Positions 1 to 8,768 of a stretch of 40,991 nt of DNA are shown here, piece after piece. The notes below the pieces were generated by a model, which searched no databases, was not told the DNA's origin, and saw nothing but the letters and a program-made list of their open reading frames with translations. Location: the NCBI GenBank assembly GCA_031290985.1, contig JARLJW010000029.1, positions 1 through 40,991 on the forward strand, given 5' to 3'. Position numbers and translations under genes: made by a program. How positions within the stretch are numbered: the first letter of the stretch is position 1; the number at the start of each line of letters is the position of its first letter. The stretch is from Verrucomicrobiia bacterium. GTDB lineage: Bacteria; Verrucomicrobiota; Verrucomicrobiia; Limisphaerales; UBA11358.

Positions 1-157
1 GCTCGTCAACCCGGGTGCGTGAAAATGTCCGAAAGCGCCTCGTACTTTGGAAATTGCTTCCGCCGGGCACAGCCGCGCTCCGCAATCAAAAAACGAAAAG
101 CCCACGACTGGATCATTGCCACGACCAACGAACCCACCAAACGCATCTCTACGCGCT

Positions 158-177
158 CCTCTCCGCGGGGGGAGAGG
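158..177. repeat. CCTCTCC/GGAGAGG hairpin, repeat copy A
   Basis: CCTCTCC (158-164) and GGAGAGG (171-177) form a 7-bp stem around a six-base G-rich loop. It is followed by a CC..GGCGAGG run that resembles the sequence after a similar hairpin at 11543-11587. The two sites look like members of one dispersed GC-rich intergenic repeat family. Confidence 0.5.
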
Positions 178-285
178 ACCCAGGCGAGGGCGAGCGTCAA
201 AACGGCCTGCCACCGCTGCCCTGCCGTTTTTGAAACCCATAATTGTCTGGGTTACTTATTGCGACATGCGCCCTACGGTTCCGGC

Positions 286-331
286 GCGCCGGCTTCAGCC
301 CGGCGCAAGGAGCGCCGATCTCCAGATCGGC
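286..331. repeat. Two adjacent GC-rich palindromes
   Basis: The first palindrome has arms GCGCCGG (286-292) and CCGGCGC (300-306). The second has arms GCCGATCT (314-321) and AGATCGGC (324-331). The spacer contains AAGGAGCGCCG, and AGGAGCGCCG also occurs inside the hairpin at 37516-37578, which suggests related dispersed palindromic elements. Confidence 0.5.
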
Positions 332-872
332 CCGTTGCAATCCGGCCAACGCTGGAAACTCCCTGCTCCGTGGAACAAACGGACGGCGGCTGTGCCCGCA
401 GGGCCAGCCGCAGCGCGTGGCCCGTGCGAGCGCTTTCGAAGGTTCCGAAGTGCTGCTAGTCTCCGACCCGTCCGCCGTCCATTTTTTGACCCCCAAAAAA
501 CAAAGCGCTCCCCCGGCGATAATCTGCCTGGCCCCAGTTACAGCGCCGGCAGCTTGCCTGCGGGTTCGGGCGGCATCCTGCCGCCAGTTTTTCATCTTCA
601 CCCGGCCCTTAAAAGCATCGGCCCATTTTTTCGGATGCCGAATTTCCACCTGCCCGGGGGAAAGGGGATGCGTTTGAACTAATCCGGTTTTCAAGCACAA
701 TGCCAAGCTGCCCCAGCGCACCTGCGGAGTTTCCCCTGGTAATTAATGTTTGGAATTACAAATGGAGATAATTATCAATTGTGAACAATTTTATCTAATT
801 AAAGGTGGACACCTCTTTTTAAAGGAGTATAACAGCCTCATTCAGTTCAGAAGTTTGGGCTCCGTTTTTTAT

Positions 873-1904
873 ATGAAAAAAATCATTGGAGATTCACCCC
901 GCTTTGGTTCGAACCGCAACCCCCTCGTTTTTCCTTCCGTCCTGCTGCTGGTGTTTTTTTCCGGAGCGGCCACCAAGTTGGTGGCGCAAAATCAAGATGC
1001 CCCACCGGTAAAACCGGATTCGACAACCCCCGCGACGGATGCGTTGAATGATAACATCGTCATGCCTCCGCCCGTTTTGCAGGCGCCGAAATCGACCAAA
1101 AATGAAATTTCCGCCTCGGGTGACTTTTTGCTCGGACAGGGAACCGTCACCCTGCCGCTGGGCTACTCGCTCAAGCAGTCGCTGGGCGGCATCGGCGGCT
1201 TTCCAGCCTCGGCCTTTTCCGTGCCCCGTAATTCAACTTACTTCGGTGGTACCGTGGCTTATTCCTACGGTCAGGCATGGTATTTCGATTTGTCTTATGC
1301 CCAGGGCCAGTCCTCCGGCAGCCAATCCATCGACACCGGCTTTTTAGGCCAGCTCCATTCCAATTTTCAGATCCAAGATGAGATTTATCAGGCATACATA
1401 CGCTATACCTTCCCCAAATTACGCGGCAAGCGCCTTTCGGCCTACGTTCGCGCCGGCGTCAGCTATGTCACCACGGACCTGAAAGATGATGCCACCAGCC
1501 CGGCCATCGGGCGCTATACCCAGCGGGACACGACCACCGACATCCTGGGCAACCTTGGTTTTGGCGTGGCCTATTCACTCTATAAGTCCGGCGCCTGGCG
1601 GTTTGGTTTGCAGGCCGAAGGCGAAGGTTTCTACGGCACCCGCACCCAAACCTCCCTCGAAACCCTGTCGGCGGACACCGGGCTGAATTTCGTTTCCGCC
1701 AACATCAACAACTCCCTCTATGGCGGCATTTTTCAGGCGACTTTCCGGGCGGAATACAGCATCGGGCATTCAGGCTTGTTCAAGGTGTTCGGTGATTTTG
1801 GGGCGCAAATAAAATACACCCTGATCGAATATCCCGGTGCGGGATCCAGCACCGAAACGCTTTGGGGGCCTTATGTGCGGCTGGGTCTGCGGTATAATTT
1901 TTAA
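873..1904 (+). CDS. Outer-membrane beta-barrel protein (predicted)
   Basis: The 343-residue product starts with a signal peptide: basic n-region MKK..., hydrophobic stretch around residues 18-33 and a probable cut after VAQ near residue 39. A Pro/Asp-rich segment follows, then alternating aromatic/polar strands such as GGTVAYSYGQAWYFDLSY and a C-terminus ending in LGLRYNF. A terminal Phe after such strands is typical of outer-membrane barrels. The frame is open from ATG 750, but the 41 extra residues carry no signal-peptide character, so I chose ATG 873; neither start has a good Shine-Dalgarno. The gene lies 25 bp before the giant repeat protein and may be co-transcribed with it. I do not recognise a specific family, so the function (porin, surface anchor, export partner) is open. 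Confidence 0.75.
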   Translation: MKKIIGDSPRFGSNRNPLVFPSVLLLVFFSGAATKLVAQNQDAPPVKPDSTTPATDALNDNIVMPPPVLQAPKSTKNEISASGDFLLGQGTVTLPLGYSLKQSLGGIGGFPASAFSVPRNSTYFGGTVAYSYGQAWYFDLSYAQGQSSGSQSIDTGFLGQLHSNFQIQDEIYQAYIRYTFPKLRGKRLSAYVRAGVSYVTTDLKDDATSPAIGRYTQRDTTTDILGNLGFGVAYSLYKSGAWRFGLQAEGEGFYGTRTQTSLETLSADTGLNFVSANINNSLYGGIFQATFRAEYSIGHSGLFKVFGDFGAQIKYTLIEYPGAGSSTETLWGPYVRLGLRYNF

Positions 1905-1929
1905 CTGATTCAATTTACCGGAGGCCTTT

Positions 1930-4900
1930 ATGAATATGATTCGTCGATTATTAATCAGCCTGATATTCGGCACCGGTCTGATGGCCGGCGCCGCCCCGCT
2001 TCAGTTCACCAACCTGACCCTGCCTTTTTTTCCGACGCTGACCAACCAGCTCAATGCGGTCACCTATGATGGCGGATCCAATTTTCTGGCGGCGGGCGAT
2101 AAAAAGATGACCGTGCGCGGCCACTTCATGCCCGGGAAATCATTTCTGACCAACGCCGACTGGAGCACCACCATCGTCAGCCTCTGGCCGGGCACCAACC
2201 TCAGCGCCACGGCGGCCAGCAGCAATCTTTTCATCGTCAGCGGGGAAAACAACGCGATCGTCAGCTCCCCGGACGGCCTGACCTGGACCGGCGGCAATTC
2301 AAATGTATTTGTCAACTCGGCGCTGGCGGTGGGCGCGGCCAATAATGCCGGCATCTTTGTGGTGGCGGGCGCCGCGCCGGAGATCGGCTGGACGGCCCAG
2401 CCGCTGCCGAAGACCACCGCGTGGAATCTGGCGACCATCACCAATCTGTCATTTGCGGAATCTTTTCGCGGGGTTGCCAAATTCGGTTCCGGGGGCTTTG
2501 TTTCCTGCGGGGTGTTTGGCGTGGTCCGCCTCTCGACCAATGCCGGGGCCTTTTGGCAGCCCGCCATCCACGGCAGCATCGGCCAGCCGGATTTGTTTGG
2601 CGTGGCCGGCGACGGCCAGCAGACCATTGTCGCGGTCGGGGCCAGCAACGCCACCACCACGATCAACGGCGTCATTCTTTCCACCACCAACCGGGGGGCG
2701 ACGTGGAACACCTATTTGAACCCGCTCGCCAACAGCCCGATCAATGCCGTCGCCTATACGGGGAGCGGGTATGTCGCCGCCGGCAAAGGCGGGCAGGTTT
2801 ACGTCAGCTCCAACGGGGTCGCTTGGTCGCCGGTGGCGGTGACCTGGAATAATACCGTCGCCAGCAACCTGCTGGACTTGTATGGCGTCGCCTTCGCCAC
2901 CAGCGGCTATCTGAACCAGGTCGGCGAACTGGTCGGCACCAACGGAAATGTGATCCTGTGCGGCTATGCGCCCCCGGCGCCGGTCAGCCTGGGCAACACG
3001 CTGACGTGCGTGGGCACCACCACGCCGCTGGTCGTCAGCACCACCAATTCCGTGGGCACCAACCTGGTGACGGTGGACTGGTATGATGCGCCCGCCGGCG
3101 GAACTTTGATCATCGCCGACACGGTGTCCTTTACGCCGCCGATCAAGACCAGCAACCTGAACACCACCAACCATTATTGGGCGGAAACCCGGGACCTGCG
3201 GACAAGTTTCGTCAGCACGAACCGCACGGAAATGATCTGGACCAATATGATGCGGCCCATCGCCACGATGGTCACCACCAACACCATCTGCAACGGGGAT
3301 TCGACGATTTTGACCAATTATCTCGCGGGGAATGCGCCGTTCACGAATGTCTGGCTGGATAATAACAACGTAACCTATACGCAAATTGTCAATATCACCG
3401 GCCTCTGGCCGACCAACAATCCGTACACCAACACATTCGCGATTCCTTCGCTGGTCTGTCCGTATGTTCCCACCAATGTATTTCCCAATGCCGCCACCAA
3501 CCACGCTTATTGGATCATCAAGGTCAGTGACGCCTTTTTCCCGGCCGATGACGCCGGGAACACCCCGGGCACCAACTGGTTTGGCGACCTCACCGGGACG
3601 AACCTGGTGCGGGTGAATCCGCGGCCGACCTCGACGGCGGTGACGACCAACACGATCTGTAACGGGGATTCGACGGCGCTGAAAAACGTGCTGACCGGGT
3701 TCGGTCCGTGGACGGTCTACTGGACCGACGGGTTTACGAGCTTCGCGCAGACGGTGAACGTGCCGGGTCCGGGACCGTATACGAATTCGCTGACAATCCC
3801 GAACGGCGTGTTCAACCCCACGAACGTGTTCCTGAACGCGCCGACGAACCATTATTACTGGGTGACCTTCCTGACGGACAGCAACAACTGCGGCTCGCGG
3901 CCCGAGGACATCCGCGGGACGAACTGGGTGAAGGTGAATCCGCGCCCGACTTCAACGTCGGTCACGACCAACACCATTTGCAACGGAGACCCGACGGTGT
4001 TGACGAACGTGCTGACCGGGTTTGGTCCGTGGACGGTGTATTGGACGGATGGCTTTACGAACTTCACCCAGACGGTGAACGGTCCGGGCACGGGACCGTA
4101 TGTGAACACGCTGGCGATCCCGAACAGCGCCTTTAACCCGACAAACGTGTTGTTGAACGCGCCGACAAACCATTTCTACTGGGTCACCCTGGTGACCGAC
4201 AGCAACTGCGTCAGCCAGGCGCGGGACATCATCGGGATGAACCGCGTGACGGTGAATCCGCGGCCGACGTCACGGAGTGTGACGACCAACACCATTTGCA
4301 ACGGGGACTCGACCATCTTGACGAATGTGTTGACGGGCCTCGGCCCGTGGACGGTGTATTGGACGGACGGGTTCACCAATTACACGCAGACGGTCAACGG
4401 GAACGGTGCTGGGCCGTTTACGAACAAATGGGTGATCGCGAACGTTGGCGGCAATCCGTTCAACCCCACGAATGTGTTCCCGAACGCGCCGACGAACCAT
4501 TTCTACTGGGTGACGCTGGTGACCGACACCAACTGCGTGAGCGAGACGCGGGACATCACGGGCACGAACTGGGTGCGCGTGAATCCGCGGCCGACCTCGA
4601 CGTCGGTGACCACGAACACGATCTGCAATGGCGACGTCACGGTCTTGCAGAACGTGCTGACGGGCTTCGGTCCGTGGACGGTGTATTGGACGGATGGCCT
4701 TACGAACTTCACCCAAACGGTGAGCACGACGGGCGCGGGGCCGTATACGAATTCGCTGACGATTCCGAACGGCGTGTTTGATCCAACGGACGTGTTCCTG
4801 AATGCGCCGACGAACCATTATTACTGGGTGACGTTCCTGACCGACAGCAACAGTTGCGGTTCCCGGGCGCAGGACATCACCGGGACGAACTGGATAAAAG

Positions 4901-7900
4901 TGAATCCGCGGCCCACCTCAACATCGGTCACGACGAACACGATTTGCAACGGAGACCCGACCGTGTTGAAGAACGTGCTGACCGGGTTCGGCCCCTGGAC
5001 GGTGTATTGGACGGATGGGTTTACGAACTTCACGCAGACGGTGAACGTGCCGGGCACAGGTCCATATCTGAACACGCTGGCCATCCCGAACGTCGGCGGC
5101 AATCCGTTCAACCCGACGAACGTGTTTTTGAACGCAGCGACGAACCATTATTACTGGGTGACGCTCGTGACGGACAGCAACTGCGTGAGCCAGGCGCAGG
5201 ACATCACGGGAACAAATGTGGTGACAGTGAACCCGCGCCCGACGGCAACCTTGATGACGAGCAACACAATCTGCAACGGCGATACCACCGCGTTGGTGGT
5301 CGGGTTGACCGGCCTCGGCCCGTGGACGGTCTACTGGACGGACGGGTTCACGAACTTTACCCAGACGGTGAGCGTGAATGCCGGGGGTCCGTTCATCGAC
5401 ATTCTGGCGATTCCGAACGGCGTGTTCAACCCGGCGAACGTGATTTTGAACGCGGCGACGAACCATTATTACTGGGTCACGCTCGTGACGGACAGCAATT
5501 GTGTGAGCCACGCGCAGGACATTACGGGGACGAATGTGGTGACGGTGAATCCGCGGCCGGCCTCCACGCTGTGGGCTTTCAATGTGACCAACTGTGATGA
5601 CGGCACGACCTATACTTTGACCAACGTGCTGACGGGCATCGGTCCGTGGACGAACCTGTGGTCGCTCAATGGTCAATCTTACACCCAGGTGGTCGGGAGC
5701 GCGGTGTCCGGGCCGTTCACGAACACCCTGCTGGTGTATCCCACCAACAGCTTCCGCGGAAATGCCCCGAGCAATTATGTCTATTACGTGACCGGCCTGC
5801 TGAACGCCAACACCTGCGGCGGCAGCCAGCCGGGCGACCTCTCCGGAATCGTCAGCGTGACCGTGAACCCGCGCCCGACCTCCGTGCTCTGGTCGTTCAA
5901 TACGACGAACTGCAATACTGGAACCAGCTATGTCTTGACGAACGTGCTCACGGGCATCGGCCCGTGGACGAATGTGTGGTCACTGGACGGCCAGCCGTTC
6001 ACCCAGGTGGCGGGCGGGGCCGGGCCGGGGCCGTTCACCAACATTTTGCAGGTGCATCCCACGAACAGCCTCGGGGCCACCGTGGCGAGCAACAACGTTT
6101 ATTATTTGACCGCCGTCATCAACGCGGACACCTGCAGCGGGAACCTGCCCGGCGACCTCGTCGGCGTGGTGACGAACGTCATCAATCCCGCGCCGCTGGC
6201 CCCGACCGGTCCGGCGCCGGTCACCAATGCCTTGACCAGCCCCTTGCAGGTCAATCCGACGCTCACCGTCAGCACGGCCAATTCAGCCTTCATCACCGCC
6301 GGGGCGGTGACGGTGGATTGGTATCTGGATGCGGCGGGGACGATTCCGGCGTACACGGCCACGAACAGCTCGGATGTCAACTGGCTGACCGGCGGCGGCG
6401 TGATCCCGGCGGTGAACACCTTGACGTTCATCCCGACAAACCGCATTTGCGGGGCCTACACGTATTGGGCGCGGGCGCGCGTGGTGGATGCGAATTGCAG
6501 TTGCCTGGACTGCGTAAGCACGAATCTGACCCGGGTCCTGTTTGTCGTGATCCCGCCGATACCGACGGGCGGCACCGGCGGAGCGAATTGCGCGTTGAAC
6601 GGCCAGTTCTTCGGCTGCCCCAATCCGGTGCTGTCGGTGACGTTGTTGACGAATTTCGATTATCCGCCGCACTTTCTCACGGCGGACTGGTTTGATGCGG
6701 ATGGCAATATGAAGGTGAACGGATCCCTGGCCTACACGCCGACCAATGCCGCCGCCGGCACTTACCTGTATTTTGTTGAAACCCGGGATGTGGTGACGGG
6801 CCAGTTGAGCATTAACCGGTTGCCGGTGGTGTTCAAGGTGGACGCCCTGCCGCTGGCGTCGTCCGCCCAGGCCCCGGTGGTCACGAACGTATTGACCGCG
6901 CCGTATCAGACGAATGGGTCGCTGGTGGTAAGCGTCGACAACTCAACGAACATCGTGGCAACCAATACGCCGGGGGCCACGGTGACGGTGGACTGGTTCC
7001 TGGATGCGGGCGCGACGATTCCGGCGTACACGGCGACGAACCCGGCGGATCCGTTGTGGCTGACGGGCGGCGGAGTGATCCCCGCGACGAACACACTGAC
7101 ATTCATCCCGACGAACCGGGTGAGCGGGACGTATGTGTATTATGCCCGCGCCCGGGTGATCAACCCCGGCTTCAACGGCTGCACCTGCGTGAGCACGAAT
7201 CTGACGGCGGTGGTGTTCCTGCTGATTCCGCCCGCACCCGCCAGCCTGGGTGACCAGACCAACAACGTGCTGGTTCCCAACCCGGCGTTGGCCGTGACGG
7301 TGTTGACCAATTTCGATCATCCGCCGCGCGGGTTGACGGCGAACTGGTATGACAACATGGGTAATCTAAAGACCGCCGGATCGCTGACCTGCACCCCGGC
7401 GGATGGCGCCGCGGGCAGTTACACGTATTATGTGGAAGCCATGGATATATTGACGGGCTATGTGAGCACGAACCGCACGGCGGTGACCTTCACGCTGGTG
7501 ACCAATCCGCCCTGCCTCGTCACTTACCAGACGAACACGTATCCGGTGGTGAGCAACCTGATCACCTTCGATGATCTGCCCAGTGACAGCGTGATCAATG
7601 CCTATGCGGGATTCAACTGGAGCAACTTTACCGCGCTGGATGGCACGGACTATTCCGACCCGAGCGGCTATCAGGCGGGAGTGGTTTCCCCGAAAGGCAT
7701 CGCGTATGGCCAGGACGGAGTCACCTCGACCATCGCCAGCACCACGCCGTTCGACTTGGTTTCCGCCTATCTGACGGCGGCCTGGTATGACAACTTGCAG
7801 TTGCAGGTTGTGGGCTACGATACCAACGGCGTTTTGGTTTACTCCAACGTCTTCGTGTTAAGCCCCACAACGCCCACGAACATCATCTTCAACTATCTCA

Positions 7901-8511
7901 ATGTGACCCAGGTGAGCTTTGTTTCCTCGGGCGGAACCCCGCATCCGGGTTATGGCAGCGTCGGGGCGCAATACATCATGGATAATCTCGTGGTGTCCAA
8001 TGGGGTGGAGGTCGCCACCAATGTGGACTGCTCGGCGATTCCCGAAGCGCCTGTGCTGGCGGTCAGCCAGACCAATTGCGCCGGGGTGATGAATGATCAA
8101 TCCCAGCTCGCGGTGACGGTATCCGGCGGACAAACCGTCAACTGGTATGATGCCAGCACCAACCTGCTCGCACGCGGAGTCAATCCCTTCACCCCGACCA
8201 ATACCGCGCCGGGGGTTTACACCGAATACGCGCAGGCGGTCGACACCGGCACATATTACGTCAGCCCGAACTTCACGCCGGTCACCCTGACGTTGTTGGA
8301 CTGCCTGACCAACCCGCCGGTGATCAGCCTGGTCGGCGGCAGCAACATCAATGTCTCGTGGTTCGGCGATCTGAAACTGCAGTCCACCACGAACCTGGCG
8401 CCGCCGGTCATCTGGGTGGATGTGTTCACCAATCCGGTGGTCGGCCCCACCAACCTGTCGTGGCCGGGCGGAACGCCGCCGGTCGAGTTCTTCCGGCTGC
8501 AAATTCCGTGA
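1930..8511 (+). CDS. Giant secreted protein with nine tandem Ig/PKD-like repeats
   Basis: The 2193-residue product has a clear start: GGAGG at 1920-1924 before ATG 1930, then a signal peptide (MNMIRRLLISLIFGTGLMAG, cut near AAP). Residues ~30-350 resemble a BNR/Ycf48-like beta-propeller (SSPDGLTW, STNRGATW, SSNGVAW). Residues ~442-1420 are nine tandem ~106-residue units sharing TNTICNGD, LTGFGPWTVYWTDG and TNHYYWVTLVTDSNC; similar units are common in Bacteroidetes adhesins. Two copies of a longer ~220-residue double-Ig block follow (~1421-1860), then a domain opening ITFDDLPSDSVINAYAGFNW that resembles a jelly-roll carbohydrate-binding fold, one more Ig-like unit, and a tail with LQSTTNL and FFRLQIP. 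I see no PEP-CTERM, LPXTG or T9SS-like sorting signal. It is probably a surface or extracellular adhesin/matrix protein; ligand unknown. Confidence 0.85.
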   Translation: MNMIRRLLISLIFGTGLMAGAAPLQFTNLTLPFFPTLTNQLNAVTYDGGSNFLAAGDKKMTVRGHFMPGKSFLTNADWSTTIVSLWPGTNLSATAASSNLFIVSGENNAIVSSPDGLTWTGGNSNVFVNSALAVGAANNAGIFVVAGAAPEIGWTAQPLPKTTAWNLATITNLSFAESFRGVAKFGSGGFVSCGVFGVVRLSTNAGAFWQPAIHGSIGQPDLFGVAGDGQQTIVAVGASNATTTINGVILSTTNRGATWNTYLNPLANSPINAVAYTGSGYVAAGKGGQVYVSSNGVAWSPVAVTWNNTVASNLLDLYGVAFATSGYLNQVGELVGTNGNVILCGYAPPAPVSLGNTLTCVGTTTPLVVSTTNSVGTNLVTVDWYDAPAGGTLIIADTVSFTPPIKTSNLNTTNHYWAETRDLRTSFVSTNRTEMIWTNMMRPIATMVTTNTICNGDSTILTNYLAGNAPFTNVWLDNNNVTYTQIVNITGLWPTNNPYTNTFAIPSLVCPYVPTNVFPNAATNHAYWIIKVSDAFFPADDAGNTPGTNWFGDLTGTNLVRVNPRPTSTAVTTNTICNGDSTALKNVLTGFGPWTVYWTDGFTSFAQTVNVPGPGPYTNSLTIPNGVFNPTNVFLNAPTNHYYWVTFLTDSNNCGSRPEDIRGTNWVKVNPRPTSTSVTTNTICNGDPTVLTNVLTGFGPWTVYWTDGFTNFTQTVNGPGTGPYVNTLAIPNSAFNPTNVLLNAPTNHFYWVTLVTDSNCVSQARDIIGMNRVTVNPRPTSRSVTTNTICNGDSTILTNVLTGLGPWTVYWTDGFTNYTQTVNGNGAGPFTNKWVIANVGGNPFNPTNVFPNAPTNHFYWVTLVTDTNCVSETRDITGTNWVRVNPRPTSTSVTTNTICNGDVTVLQNVLTGFGPWTVYWTDGLTNFTQTVSTTGAGPYTNSLTIPNGVFDPTDVFLNAPTNHYYWVTFLTDSNSCGSRAQDITGTNWIKVNPRPTSTSVTTNTICNGDPTVLKNVLTGFGPWTVYWTDGFTNFTQTVNVPGTGPYLNTLAIPNVGGNPFNPTNVFLNAATNHYYWVTLVTDSNCVSQAQDITGTNVVTVNPRPTATLMTSNTICNGDTTALVVGLTGLGPWTVYWTDGFTNFTQTVSVNAGGPFIDILAIPNGVFNPANVILNAATNHYYWVTLVTDSNCVSHAQDITGTNVVTVNPRPASTLWAFNVTNCDDGTTYTLTNVLTGIGPWTNLWSLNGQSYTQVVGSAVSGPFTNTLLVYPTNSFRGNAPSNYVYYVTGLLNANTCGGSQPGDLSGIVSVTVNPRPTSVLWSFNTTNCNTGTSYVLTNVLTGIGPWTNVWSLDGQPFTQVAGGAGPGPFTNILQVHPTNSLGATVASNNVYYLTAVINADTCSGNLPGDLVGVVTNVINPAPLAPTGPAPVTNALTSPLQVNPTLTVSTANSAFITAGAVTVDWYLDAAGTIPAYTATNSSDVNWLTGGGVIPAVNTLTFIPTNRICGAYTYWARARVVDANCSCLDCVSTNLTRVLFVVIPPIPTGGTGGANCALNGQFFGCPNPVLSVTLLTNFDYPPHFLTADWFDADGNMKVNGSLAYTPTNAAAGTYLYFVETRDVVTGQLSINRLPVVFKVDALPLASSAQAPVVTNVLTAPYQTNGSLVVSVDNSTNIVATNTPGATVTVDWFLDAGATIPAYTATNPADPLWLTGGGVIPATNTLTFIPTNRVSGTYVYYARARVINPGFNGCTCVSTNLTAVVFLLIPPAPASLGDQTNNVLVPNPALAVTVLTNFDHPPRGLTANWYDNMGNLKTAGSLTCTPADGAAGSYTYYVEAMDILTGYVSTNRTAVTFTLVTNPPCLVTYQTNTYPVVSNLITFDDLPSDSVINAYAGFNWSNFTALDGTDYSDPSGYQAGVVSPKGIAYGQDGVTSTIASTTPFDLVSAYLTAAWYDNLQLQVVGYDTNGVLVYSNVFVLSPTTPTNIIFNYLNVTQVSFVSSGGTPHPGYGSVGAQYIMDNLVVSNGVEVATNVDCSAIPEAPVLAVSQTNCAGVMNDQSQLAVTVSGGQTVNWYDASTNLLARGVNPFTPTNTAPGVYTEYAQAVDTGTYYVSPNFTPVTLTLLDCLTNPPVISLVGGSNINVSWFGDLKLQSTTNLAPPVIWVDVFTNPVVGPTNLSWPGGTPPVEFFRLQIP
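3253..6189 (+). repeat. Nine tandem ~320-bp coding repeats
   Basis: Direct repeats inside the giant exoprotein gene start at 3253, 3622, 3943, 4261, 4588, 4909, 5236, 5554 and 5872. Periods are 318-327 bp, apart from the longer first unit (369 bp). Units 2-7 are very similar in DNA as well as protein, whereas units 1, 8 and 9 are more diverged: 8 and 9 read NVTNC or NTTNC in place of NTICNGD and WSLNGQ or WSLDGQ in place of YWTDGF. An optional VGGN insertion occurs in units 4 and 6. The pattern fits recent internal amplification. Confidence 0.9.
6190..7500 (+). repeat. Two tandem copies of a ~220-codon double Ig-like block
   Basis: Within the same gene, about 6190-6842 and 6843-7500 encode similar blocks. 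Each contains TVDWYLDA or TVDWFLDA, then IPAYTATN, WLTGGGVIPA, NTLTFIPTNR, a Cys-containing segment before VSTNLT, and a second half with TNFDYPPHFLTADWFD or TNFDHPPRGLTANWYD. This is an older, more diverged duplication than the nine-unit array upstream. Confidence 0.75.
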
Positions 8512-8550
8512 GCCGGCGGAAACCGGAAAAATCTCATTCAAGCGCACGCT

Positions 8551-8577
8551 GTTCGGTTGCCGGGAGGCCAGCCGAAC
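8551..8577 (+). terminator. Possible hairpin downstream of the giant exoprotein gene
   Basis: GTTCGG (8551-8556) and CCGAAC (8572-8577) form a 6-bp stem with partial inner pairing, 40 bp after the stop codon. No T-run follows, so this is at best a weak or factor-dependent terminator. Confidence 0.3.
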
Positions 8578-8594
8578 GGTAATTTCAAAGGAAC

Positions 8595-8760
8595 TTATTC
8601 CAATGAGCTTTCAGGATGGGACTAAGGCGCGCCGGATTTTGGACCGCTGGCAAGGCGCGAGCGAGGCGCATATCCAAAGCGATCTGCAACGAGCGAGCAA
8701 CGAAGCCAGCGGTCCAAAAGACCAGCGAATTAGTCTCATCTTGAAAGCGATTTGGAATTA
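8595..8760. repeat. ~165-bp imperfect palindrome (MITE/REP-like hairpin)
   Basis: The element is one long inverted repeat centred near 8678. TTTTGGACCGCTGGC (8637-8651) is perfectly complementary to 8705-8719. Farther out, 8610-8625 matches the complement of 8730-8745 at 14 of 16 bases, with both differences allowing G-U pairs in RNA, and ATTCCA (8597-8602) pairs with TGGAAT (8753-8758). The inner part continues imperfectly (CTGGC...GCGAGCGA against GCTCGCTC...GCCAG). It fills the gap between the exoprotein gene and the sulfatase gene and ends 8 bp before the latter's start. It has no coding capacity and no visible target-site duplication. Confidence 0.8.
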
Positions 8761-8768
8761 ACAACGCC

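Larger units (their letters stand above)
1..872. other. Gene-poor left end with palindromic repeats
   Basis: I see no credible gene here. Long open frames exist on both strands between about 19 and 721, but they overlap one another, lack recognisable domains and run through palindromes, as expected of GC-rich non-coding DNA. The stretch holds a CTCTCC/GGAGAG hairpin (158-177) and two adjacent palindromes (286-306 and 314-331). From about 730 the sequence turns sharply AT-rich, which fits a promoter/leader for the outer-membrane protein gene downstream. A purine-rich AAAGGAG lies at 821-827 but has no good start codon at the right distance in the downstream frame. Confidence 0.6.

Noticed and set aside
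19..721. Long overlapping open frames on both strands at the left end
   Set aside because: They overlap each other in several frames, have no domain or signal peptide, and pass through palindromic repeats; typical of GC-rich non-coding DNA.
2449..3852. 467-codon minus-strand frame inside the exoprotein gene (and similar ones to 5676)
   Set aside because: Antisense shadow of the repeat array; composition is Arg/His-rich with no motif, and it repeats only because the sense strand does.
3253..6189. CRISPR-like periodic repeat
   Set aside because: The ~320-bp units are coding, in frame and without short spacers; they encode protein domains.
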